DNA of 12,456 nt from Aurantibrevibacter sp041749595 (GTDB lineage: Bacteria; Bacteroidota; Bacteroidia; Flavobacteriales; Flavobacteriaceae): contig JBGTBA010000154.1 in the NCBI GenBank assembly GCA_041749595.1, positions 1 through 12,456 of the forward strand, given 5' to 3'. The translations under genes were made by a program, and so were the position numbers. Of this stretch, positions 6,654-12,456 are shown piece by piece (the stretch's first letter is position 1; every line of letters starts with the position of its first letter). Under the pieces are notes generated by a model. That model made no database searches. It had not been told where the DNA came from and worked only from the letters and a program-made list of their open reading frames with translations.

Positions 6654-7522
6654 AAAATTCAATACCTTGGTGGATACGTGTCCCCGTAATTTTCTTTCTT
6701 GTTTTTATAGCCATGGAGTACTTTATAGACTCCGGGGATAAACCTGCTTTTATTGCATACCCCATCACCCAGTTTTTCCTGTTGATGGTACTGCTAATAC
6801 TTATAGCTATTGAAATAATTCTTAGATCCATAGAAAACGTAATGTACCAAACCTTGTCCGAAGAAGCCAAGCAACGGTACGATGCTTCCAAATCCGTTGC
6901 AAAAGAATGGACTTGGGGCAAAAACATTTGGAAAAAGATTACCGGAAATAAGCCTCTTGAAGAAGAGGGCGAAATTATCTTGGACCACAATTATGATGGT
7001 ATTCGCGAACTGGATAATAAACTCCCGCCGTGGTGGGTCTATATGTTTTATGCCACAATAATCTTTGGAGTGGTCTATATGCTGCGTTTTCATGTGTTTA
7101 ACGATTATGACCAAGATACAGAGTACGACCGCGAGGTGGCTCAGGCACAAATGGATATCGATGCCTATAAAAAAACAGCCAAAGGGCTTGTCGATGTCAA
7201 TACCGTGGAATTGCTTACAGAAGCTTCCGATTTAAGTGCGGGCAAGGCCATATTTGAGACGAATTGTGTAGCTTGCCATATGGCCGACGGTGGCGGGGGA
7301 ATAGGCCCCAATTTAACCGATGAGTACTATATATTGGGGGGAGGTATAAAAAACGTATTCCAGACCATATCCGAAGGTGGAAGGGACGGTAAGGGTATGG
7401 TGGCCTGGAAACAAAACCTTAAACCCTTGGAAATAGCACAAGTGGCCAGTTATGTCGTAACCTTAAAGGGAACCACAGCAACAAATCCTAAGGCTCCGGA
7501 AGGGGAAATATGGAACGAATAA
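6650..7522 (+). CDS. ccoP: cbb3-type oxidase subunit III, monohaem CcoP
   Basis: CcoP passes electrons from soluble or membrane cytochrome c into the oxidase. This copy has 290 residues. It begins with two membrane helices (about 9-26 and 36-58), then a cytoplasmic stretch and the FixP N-terminal motif HNYDGIRELDNKLPPWW (113-129), which leads into a third helix (about 128-146). A single periplasmic cytochrome c domain follows, with C206-V-A-C209-H210 and a likely axial Met250 (GKGMVAWK). Proteobacterial CcoP usually has two haem c sites; only one is present here, as is common in Bacteroidota. The extra N-terminal helix pair is also unlike the short proteobacterial form. It is coupled to ccoQ by an ATGA overlap and is the last tightly packed gene of the structural operon. 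Confidence 0.95.
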   Translation: MKNSIPWWIRVPVIFFLVFIAMEYFIDSGDKPAFIAYPITQFFLLMVLLILIAIEIILRSIENVMYQTLSEEAKQRYDASKSVAKEWTWGKNIWKKITGNKPLEEEGEIILDHNYDGIRELDNKLPPWWVYMFYATIIFGVVYMLRFHVFNDYDQDTEYDREVAQAQMDIDAYKKTAKGLVDVNTVELLTEASDLSAGKAIFETNCVACHMADGGGGIGPNLTDEYYILGGGIKNVFQTISEGGRDGKGMVAWKQNLKPLEIAQVASYVVTLKGTTATNPKAPEGEIWNE

Positions 7523-7629
7523 GTAGACCTAGCTTCCGTAATAAGGACTTGGCTCGGAACAGTACATTGGTGCAAGGCCATAAATAAGTAGCGAACGTCT
7601 TGCAAAGAACTGCAAAACCTCAATTGTAA

Positions 7630-9039
7630 ATGGACGATCATTTCAGGGATTCAATAGGCACTATCAACGAAGATGGCAAACGGGCTTGGGTGTTTCCCAA
7701 AAAACCCAGCGGTACGTTTTACAAATACCGTAAATGGGTTAGTTATGGGCTTATATTGTTCTTGTTTTCGGCACCATTTATAAAAATCAACAGCAACCAA
7801 TTTTTAATGTTCAATGTGTTGGAACGCCGTTTCAATATCTTTGGCGCTCCTTTTTGGCCGCAGGATTTTTACCTCTTTGTAATCCTTATGATCATTGGGG
7901 TGGTTTTTGTTTCGCTCTTTACGGTGGCCTTTGGACGTATTTTTTGCGGATGGATGTGTCCCCAGACCATTTTTATGGAAATGGTTTTTAGGCGGATCGA
8001 ATACTGGATCGATGGTGATAGGGGTGCCCAGATAAAACTGGAAAGACAGGAATGGAATGCCGAAAAAATACGGAAGCGCCTTCTAAAATGGACGGTTTTC
8101 TTTGTGATATCATTTTTAATTGCCAATGTTTTTCTGGCCTATTTGATCGGAAGCGATAGGTTGATAAACTACATGATAGAGGGTCCGTTCACCCATTTGG
8201 GTACGCTCATCTCTTTATTGGTCTTTACCTTGGTGTTCTATTTTGTATTTGCCTGGTTTCGGGAGCAAGTGTGCATCATTGCTTGTCCGTATGGCCGGCT
8301 ACAGGGCGTGCTTTTGGATAATAAATCCATAGTGGTGGCCTATGACCATAAACGGGGCGAGGCCGAAAACGGGCGTAAAAAATTCAGAAAGGGCGAAGAC
8401 AGAAAGGCTTTGGGCCATGGCGACTGTATTGACTGCTTTCAATGTGTAAATGTATGCCCAACCGGAATCGATATCAGAAACGGTACCCAATTGGAATGTG
8501 TCAATTGCACGGCCTGTATCGACGAATGCGATGAGATCATGGAAAAAGTAAACCTACCTAAAGGTCTTATCCGATATGCCAGTGAGGACAACATCGAAAA
8601 AAAGGCAAAATTCAGGTTTACGCCAAGGTTAAAAGGCTATACCGCCGTCTTGACAATTTTGACCGGACTTTTGATAGGCATGCTTTTTTTGAGAAGTGAA
8701 CTGGAGGCCAATATCCTTAGATTACCAGGGCAGTTGTACGAGCATAAGGACGGCAACATCATAAGCAACGTGTATACTTATAAACTAATCAATAAAACAA
8801 CCAAAGATATCACAGATGTGCATTTTAGGCTGCAATCGCACAAAGGAACCATAGCACAGGTTAGAAAGGGAGATTTTGGCGTTCCCGCACAGGGCCTGGC
8901 AGAAGGCACCTTATTTATCGAAATAAACGCATCCGCATTAACAGGTGATAAGGATAAATTGGAAATAGGGGTCTACAGTGGCGATAAATTAATAGAAACC
9001 ACCACGGCCCGTTTTCTGGCGCCCAGAAGTTATAAGTGA
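7630..9039 (+). CDS. ccoG: cbb3 oxidase accessory iron-sulfur protein CcoG (FixG/RdxA)
   Basis: This 469-residue membrane protein is required for cbb3 oxidase maturation; the family is proposed to reduce or help deliver copper. Membrane helices lie at about 36-52, 79-103, 154-174, 189-209 and 337-354. C106-G-W-M-C110-P and C215-x3-C219-P are the NapH/NosR-type cysteine pairs. Two 4Fe-4S sites follow: C266, C269, C272, C276 and C290, C293, C296, C300 (the second as C-x2-C-x2-C-x3-C without the usual Pro). The C-terminal region (about 358-469) is the beta-rich, Ig-like FixG domain, probably periplasmic. It lies 107 bases after ccoP with no obvious terminator, so read-through is likely. Length and motifs are normal for the family. 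Confidence 0.95.
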   Translation: MDDHFRDSIGTINEDGKRAWVFPKKPSGTFYKYRKWVSYGLILFLFSAPFIKINSNQFLMFNVLERRFNIFGAPFWPQDFYLFVILMIIGVVFVSLFTVAFGRIFCGWMCPQTIFMEMVFRRIEYWIDGDRGAQIKLERQEWNAEKIRKRLLKWTVFFVISFLIANVFLAYLIGSDRLINYMIEGPFTHLGTLISLLVFTLVFYFVFAWFREQVCIIACPYGRLQGVLLDNKSIVVAYDHKRGEAENGRKKFRKGEDRKALGHGDCIDCFQCVNVCPTGIDIRNGTQLECVNCTACIDECDEIMEKVNLPKGLIRYASEDNIEKKAKFRFTPRLKGYTAVLTILTGLLIGMLFLRSELEANILRLPGQLYEHKDGNIISNVYTYKLINKTTKDITDVHFRLQSHKGTIAQVRKGDFGVPAQGLAEGTLFIEINASALTGDKDKLEIGVYSGDKLIETTTARFLAPRSYK

Positions 9040-9047
9040 GAATTTAG

Positions 9048-9117
9048 TATTGAGTGTGTATTGAGTACAAAGTACCCCCGGTGGTTTAGCAAGTCGGAAC
9101 CACTTTCAGTTGAGTAC
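9048..9117 (+). repeat. Short TATTGAGT/TTGAGTAC repeats between ccoG and fixH
   Basis: TATTGAGT occurs at 9048-9055 and 9059-9066, and TTGAGTAC at 9061-9068 and 9110-9117. A 6-bp inverted repeat (GTGGTT 9081-9086, AACCAC 9098-9103) lies between the last two copies. There is no following T-run, so it does not look like a terminator. The copies are short and few and may have arisen by slippage. Confidence 0.4.
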
Positions 9118-9235
9118 CGAACAATCAGGTTCAAGTAGGCAATAAAAGGAGGATATAGAAAATTAAAAAATTGATTCTCTTGCTTGCGCTTGATTTTTGT
9201 ATTTGTATTTTGAATTATTCTTAGAACGTAAGCAT

Positions 9236-9682
9236 ATGAAAATAAACTGGGGAACAGGTGTAATACTGGCATTTATAGGATTTATAAGTTTTATCCTGTT
9301 TTTTGTGATCCGTATGAGCACGGACTCAAGGGCCAACCACGAATTGGTTACCGAGGAATATTATAAGGCCGAATTGGGTTTTCAAAAGGAAATTGATGCA
9401 GAAAACAATGCCAATGACAGCAACAATAAAATCAGCATAAAAAAAACGACTGAAGGCCTGTTATTGACCTTCCCGGAAAATCTGAAACCACAGTGGATAA
9501 GCGGAACAGTGTCCCTGTACAGACCATCTAACAAACGCTTGGATGTGAACTTGCCCATAAGTTTGTCCAATGCACATTTGCTCATACCTGAAAAAAGTTT
9601 ATTGGATGGTCGCTGGGACATTAAGGTTTTTTGGGAATACCAGAACGAAAAATACTTGCACAAACAAAGTATTACCTATTAA
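9236..9682 (+). CDS. fixH: FixH/CcoH family cbb3 oxidase assembly protein
   Basis: FixH/CcoH proteins associate with CcoN during oxidase assembly. Taking ATG 9236 gives 148 residues: a short N terminus (MKINWGTGV), one membrane helix at about 7-26, then a periplasmic part with the family pattern N-H-E-L-V-T-E-E-Y-Y-K-x-E-L-x-[FY]-Q-x-E-I-D (34-53) and a beta-rich domain. The frame is open further upstream to ATG 9197, but that would add 13 residues (MYLYFELFLERKH) before the membrane anchor, unlike family members, so 9236 is chosen. It lies 196 bases after ccoG, an unusually long gap here. The next gene starts two bases after its stop, so the two are surely co-transcribed. Confidence 0.9.
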   Translation: MKINWGTGVILAFIGFISFILFFVIRMSTDSRANHELVTEEYYKAELGFQKEIDAENNANDSNNKISIKKTTEGLLLTFPENLKPQWISGTVSLYRPSNKRLDVNLPISLSNAHLLIPEKSLLDGRWDIKVFWEYQNEKYLHKQSITY

Positions 9683-9684
9683 AA

Positions 9685-10389
9685 ATGCTGCTATCTGCCT
9701 TTATATTGGGTCTTTTGGGAAGTCTGCACTGCGTGGGCATGTGTGGCCCCATTGCCTTTATGTTGCCCGTAGACAGGACAAATCAGGTTAAAAAGGCCGG
9801 ACAAATAATAGTATACCATCTGGGAAGATTGTTGGCATATGGCAGTATCGGGCTCTTATTCGGGTTATTGGGCAAAGGACTGTATGTGTTTGGGTTGCAA
9901 CAGAAGCTATCCATAGGAATTGGCCTTGTTATGATTGCCATTGTGTTGCTGCCACTAGGAATATTGAAGGATTTTAATCCTGCAAAACCAATGTACCGCT
10001 TCATTTCACAAATTAAATCAAAGTTGGGAAAAGAATTGTCAAAAAAAACCGCGGATACCTTTTTGACCATCGGGTTTTTAAATGGTTTTCTGCCCTGTGG
10101 CATGGTATATATGGCCTTGTTTGGCGCTGTGGCTATGGGCAATGCCTTAGAGGGATCCTTTTATATGGTGCTTTTTGGCATGGGTACGGTGCCTTTGATG
10201 ACCACGGCAATTTACTTTAGTGGACTTTTAAAAGGGATTACGCGACAAAGGGTAAACAGGTTAATACCGATTTTTGTGGTAATTATAGGTATGCTTTTTA
10301 TACTGAGAGGCCTGGGTTTGGGTATTCCCTATCTTTCCCCAAAACCTGTTGTTGAAATGGTGCCCAACACCATAGATTGCCATCCTTAA
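9685..10389 (+). CDS. TauE/SafE-type (UreH-like) membrane protein
   Basis: This 234-residue polytopic protein has about six membrane helices. It carries two Cys-containing signatures in inverted halves: G-S-L-H-C16-V-G-M-C20-G-P in the first and N-G-F-L-P-C138-G-M-V-Y in the second. These belong to the UreH-like/DsbD-like transmembrane family, often named sulfite exporter TauE/SafE. The LHCxGMCG form is common next to cytochrome oxidase maturation genes and suggests thiol or metal (copper, nickel) transfer rather than sulfite export. This is inference from family and context. ATG 9685 is chosen because it places the first helix at the N terminus and begins two bases after the fixH stop. The same frame is open upstream to 9631, but that would overlap fixH. 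Confidence 0.85.
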   Translation: MLLSAFILGLLGSLHCVGMCGPIAFMLPVDRTNQVKKAGQIIVYHLGRLLAYGSIGLLFGLLGKGLYVFGLQQKLSIGIGLVMIAIVLLPLGILKDFNPAKPMYRFISQIKSKLGKELSKKTADTFLTIGFLNGFLPCGMVYMALFGAVAMGNALEGSFYMVLFGMGTVPLMTTAIYFSGLLKGITRQRVNRLIPIFVVIIGMLFILRGLGLGIPYLSPKPVVEMVPNTIDCHP

Positions 10390-10428
10390 TGGCTATATTG
10401 CCCAACAAATTCCAAAAAATGGAAATAT

Positions 10429-11697
10429 ATGAAAATAGTTTCAAAGGCTGAAGCCGTATCCATCATAAAATCAGGCGACCGGGTTTTTATCCAAGGTGCG
10501 GCAATGACCCCGAACACTTTGATCGATGGACTCTGTGAACGCTATTTAGAGCTAAAGAATGTGGAGATTATTTCCATACATACCGAAGGCGATGCCAAAT
10601 ATGCCCGTGCCCCCTATCATGAAAGTTTTCGGATGAACAGCTGTTTTGTGGGTGCCAATGTTAGGGATATGGTCAATTCGCCATATGGCGATTATATACC
10701 CATTTTCCTCAGCGAGATCCACTTATTGTTCAGAAGAAATATCTTGCCCCTGGACGTGGCAATTGTTCAGGTCTCCCCACCGGACAAACACGGGTATTGT
10801 TCTTTAGGGGTTTCCGTTGATGTTGCCCTGCCCGCCGTACAAACCGCAAAAAGGGTAATTGCACAAATAAATCCCAAAGTACCGAGGACACATGGGGACG
10901 GCATTATCCATGTCGATCGAATCCATTTTGGGGTTGAGGTGGATAAACACATCCATCACCATGCGGTTACTCCAATTTCAGAGTTGGAACAGCGTATTGG
11001 CCAACACGTAGCCGCCCTCATAGATGATGGAGCAACTTTGCAAATGGGAATTGGGAATATCCCCAATGCGGTATTACAAAATTTATCAGACCATAAAAGA
11101 CTCGGCATCCATACCGAGATGTTCTCGGACGGCGTGCTCCCCCTTATCCGGAAAGGTGTGATCACTGGTGAGGACAAGGAAGTGAAAACAGGAAAAATAG
11201 TGACTTGCTTTGCAGTAGGTTCAAAAGAGTTATATGATTTTATAGATGATAATCCCTTGGTACATTTTAAGGAGGCCGGCTATACCAATGATTCGGCCAT
11301 CATTAGGAAGAACCCAAAAGTTACGGCCATCAACAGTGCCATTGAAATAGATCTTACCGGACAGGTATGTGCAGATACTATCGGGAGCCTCCAATATTCA
11401 GGTGTTGGCGGCCAAATGGATTTTATTCGGGGTGCCTCGCTATCCAGAGGGGGAAAGCCTATTTTTGCAATGTCATCCACAACGGCAAAGGGGGTCTCAA
11501 AAATAACGCCATACCTTAAAAATGGGGCCGGGGTAACCACAACACGGGCGCATGTGCATTATGTGGCCACAGAATACGGGGTAGTAAACCTTTTTGGCAA
11601 AAACTTAAAAGAACGCGCGGGGGCGTTGATCTCCATAGCACATCCCGATCATAGGGAAGGGTTGGGGAAAGAAGCCTATATGCGGTTCAAGGGATAA
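10429..11697 (+). CDS. Acetyl-CoA hydrolase/4-hydroxybutyrate CoA-transferase family protein
   Basis: The 422-residue enzyme belongs to family I CoA-transferases of the acetyl-CoA hydrolase/4-hydroxybutyrate CoA-transferase type, which move CoA between carboxylic acids. The N-terminal half (about 5-180) has the DVAIVQVSPPDKHGYCSLG motif (109-127). The C-terminal half has the GATLQMGIGNIPNAV loop (201-215) and GIHTEMFSDG (226-235), whose Glu230 is the expected catalytic carboxylate that forms the glutamyl-CoA thioester. VGGQMDF and the C-terminal TEYG-VVNL-F/G-L--RA-ALI-IAHPD-R signature are also present. The protein is full length. The acid substrate (acetate, succinate, butyrate or 4-hydroxybutyrate) cannot be read from sequence. 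It starts 39 bases after the UreH-like gene and ends nine bases before the globin gene, consistent with one transcript. Confidence 0.9.
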   Translation: MKIVSKAEAVSIIKSGDRVFIQGAAMTPNTLIDGLCERYLELKNVEIISIHTEGDAKYARAPYHESFRMNSCFVGANVRDMVNSPYGDYIPIFLSEIHLLFRRNILPLDVAIVQVSPPDKHGYCSLGVSVDVALPAVQTAKRVIAQINPKVPRTHGDGIIHVDRIHFGVEVDKHIHHHAVTPISELEQRIGQHVAALIDDGATLQMGIGNIPNAVLQNLSDHKRLGIHTEMFSDGVLPLIRKGVITGEDKEVKTGKIVTCFAVGSKELYDFIDDNPLVHFKEAGYTNDSAIIRKNPKVTAINSAIEIDLTGQVCADTIGSLQYSGVGGQMDFIRGASLSRGGKPIFAMSSTTAKGVSKITPYLKNGAGVTTTRAHVHYVATEYGVVNLFGKNLKERAGALISIAHPDHREGLGKEAYMRFKG

Positions 11698-11706
11698 TGA
11701 AAACGT

Positions 11707-12102
11707 ATGGATAAGGGCGATATAACAAATAGGCAGGATATAGTGCTGTTGGTGGGAACCTTTTATTCCAAAATAAGGACACATTCGGTTTTAGGCCCTA
11801 TTTTCAATAGCATCATTACCGACTGGGAAAGCCATTTGTCATTGCTGACCGACTTTTGGGAGACACAACTGTTTTTGAAGCGAAAATACCATGGCAACCC
11901 GGTTACGGCACACGAAAAAGTGGACGACCGTATGGATGGGGCAATCACCACCGAGCATTTTGGGCTCTGGCTCAATCTTTGGTTCGCCACCATAGACGAA
12001 CTTTTTGAAGGAGAAACAGCATGGGTCGCTAAAAATCGCGCACAAAAAATGAGCACTATGTTGTTTATGCAAATCTATGTGCATAGACATGGAAAAGCAT
12101 AG
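11707..12102 (+). CDS. Group III truncated haemoglobin
   Basis: This 131-residue protein matches class III truncated globins, as in Campylobacter Ctb. It shows D-I-x-x-R-x-D-I-x-x-L-V-x-x-F-Y near the start, with Tyr20 at B10, then L-G-P-I-F-N (29-34) and D-W-x-x-H-L with His43 at E7. F-W-E (50-52) and Y-x-G-N-P-x-x-x-H follow, where His69 is the likely proximal haem ligand by comparison with Ctb His72. W88 lies in the G-helix region. Such globins bind O2 and NO and have been linked to microaerobic respiration or NO tolerance. It is the last clearly identified gene of the run that begins with the oxidase genes, separated from the CoA-transferase by nine bases. A short overlapping ORF starts inside its last codons. 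Confidence 0.92.
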   Translation: MDKGDITNRQDIVLLVGTFYSKIRTHSVLGPIFNSIITDWESHLSLLTDFWETQLFLKRKYHGNPVTAHEKVDDRMDGAITTEHFGLWLNLWFATIDELFEGETAWVAKNRAQKMSTMLFMQIYVHRHGKA

Positions 12103-12229
12103 AAAAAATAATGTTTTCTACAAAAAGGGCAAGTTATGGGTCTCCCCCTGGACCCCCTCTTTCAACACCATCGTCAAACTTGGTTTTAAAGATTTATTGC
12201 CCCAAGGATGGGAGGTAATTATAAACTGA
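12089..12229 (+). CDS. Small hypothetical ORF overlapping the globin 3' end
   Basis: An ATG inside the last codons of the globin opens a 46-codon frame ending at TGA 12227-12229. The peptide begins MEKHRKNNVF and contains the stretch KLWVSPWTPSFNTIVKLGF, followed by LLPQGWEVIIN. It is compositionally protein-like, with three Trp residues and alternating polar and hydrophobic residues. The 14-base overlap with the globin would allow translational coupling. I do not recognise a family. It may be a real microprotein, the remnant of a longer gene, or chance. Confidence 0.4.
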   Translation: MEKHRKNNVFYKKGKLWVSPWTPSFNTIVKLGFKDLLPQGWEVIIN

Positions 12230-12417
12230 CGAACGGAAGGGCTATAAGCCGATCATGAAAGATTACAAAATTGAGCAAATTCCGGGACTGAAAAGAATAC
12301 TTAAACTAAAAGGGCAATTCAATAAATGAGTCAAAAATAGCCTTATAAAACCAAAATATAGCCCTGTAGCGAAATTCTAGACACCAAATACATTCACAGA
12401 AATGTACGGGAAATCAA
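12230..12417. other. AT-rich 3' spacer with no confident gene
   Basis: The sequence between the small ORF and the terminal hairpin is AT-rich. It holds one ORF of 24 codons (ATG 12255 to TGA 12327-12329, beginning MKDYKIEQIPG) that has no supporting context. No RNA gene, operator or -7 element with convincing spacing is seen. Confidence 0.4.
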
Positions 12418-12456
12418 AAAGCGATTGAATAAAATCAAAGTTTATTCAATCGCTTT
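12418..12456. terminator. Probable (bidirectional) intrinsic terminator
   Basis: A perfect 16-bp inverted repeat spans 12418-12433 and 12441-12456 with a 7-base loop (ATCAAAG). The stem begins AAAGCGATTG and ends CAATCGCTTT, so an A-run on one side and a T-run on the other could serve transcription from both directions. The window stops at the last stem base, so the length of the T-run cannot be judged. It fits as the end of the transcript that contains the CoA-transferase and globin genes. Confidence 0.7.

Noticed and set aside
6577..6990. 137-residue minus-strand ORF opposite ccoQ and ccoP
   Set aside because: It lies antisense to well-supported genes, has no recognisable motif, and arises from codon bias on the other strand.
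7523..7629. Possible promoter or terminator between ccoP and ccoG
   Set aside because: Only weak inverted repeats (GCAAG/CTTGC) and no TAnnTTTG element or FNR-like box with the spacing seen elsewhere; I see nothing definite.
9171..9200. TTGAT sequences before fixH as an FNR site
   Set aside because: No matching inverted half-site at the right distance.
9197..9235. Upstream ATG extension of fixH
   Set aside because: It would add a 13-residue stretch before a membrane anchor that family members place at the N terminus.
9631..9684. Upstream start for the UreH-like protein
   Set aside because: It overlaps fixH in another frame and puts a charged 18-residue stretch before the first helix; ATG 9685 two bases after the fixH stop is more natural.
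10410..10424. 5-bp hairpin TTCCA-AAAAA-TGGAA before the CoA-transferase
   Set aside because: Too short and AT-rich to claim as an operator or attenuator.
1..12456. CRISPR array, tRNA or rRNA genes, phage genes or a defence system
   Set aside because: No regular repeat-spacer pattern, no tRNA or rRNA signature sequences, and all sizeable genes are accounted for by respiration, regulation and metabolism.

Overview
This window carries the biogenesis and structural locus of a cbb3-type (high-oxygen-affinity) cytochrome c oxidase from a member of the Bacteroidota, most probably the Flavobacteriaceae. The evidence is the moderate GC content, the fused ccoN-ccoO gene, the one-haem CcoP, start codons without Shine-Dalgarno sequences, and -7 promoter elements of the TAnnTTTG type. 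Genus cannot be assigned from the sequence alone.

Layout. Bases 1-188 are the 3' end of an IS630-type transposase that continues outside the window. On the minus strand (300-986) is a Crp/Fnr-family regulator. Divergent from it are fixI/ccoI (copper P-type ATPase, 1106-3502) and a small DoxX/DUF417-like membrane protein (3514-3966). A second promoter region precedes ccoS (4036), fused ccoNO (4255), ccoQ (6459) and ccoP (6650), which are packed with gaps of 2-3 bases or a 4-base overlap. Next come ccoG (7630), fixH/ccoH (9236), a TauE/SafE-UreH-like membrane protein (9685), an acetyl-CoA hydrolase/4-hydroxybutyrate CoA-transferase family enzyme (10429) and a group III truncated haemoglobin (11707). 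The last 350 bases hold one or two very small ORFs of unknown meaning and end in a perfect 16-bp hairpin, probably a terminator.

How it works together. FixI, CcoS, CcoG and FixH mature the oxidase (copper delivery and haem/copper cofactor assembly). CcoNO, CcoQ and CcoP form the enzyme that reduces oxygen under microaerobic conditions. The globin plausibly handles O2 or NO under the same conditions. The CoA-transferase may handle acids produced when respiration is limited, but this is inference.

The most informative signal is regulatory. Two nearly identical FNR-like palindromes (CTGATAATT[A/G]TCAT, at 1040-1053 and 3970-3983) each lie with their centre exactly 33 bp from the centre of a TAnnTTTG-like -7 element. 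The first box does this in both directions, so it can drive the regulator gene and fixI at once. All three -7 elements sit about 27 bp before the start codon. This is a class II activator geometry and predicts that the adjacent regulator controls itself, fixI and the oxidase operon. The regulator has unusual features in its cysteine pattern and recognition helix. I do not see a wholly new biological system; the rest is a well-formed cbb3 locus.
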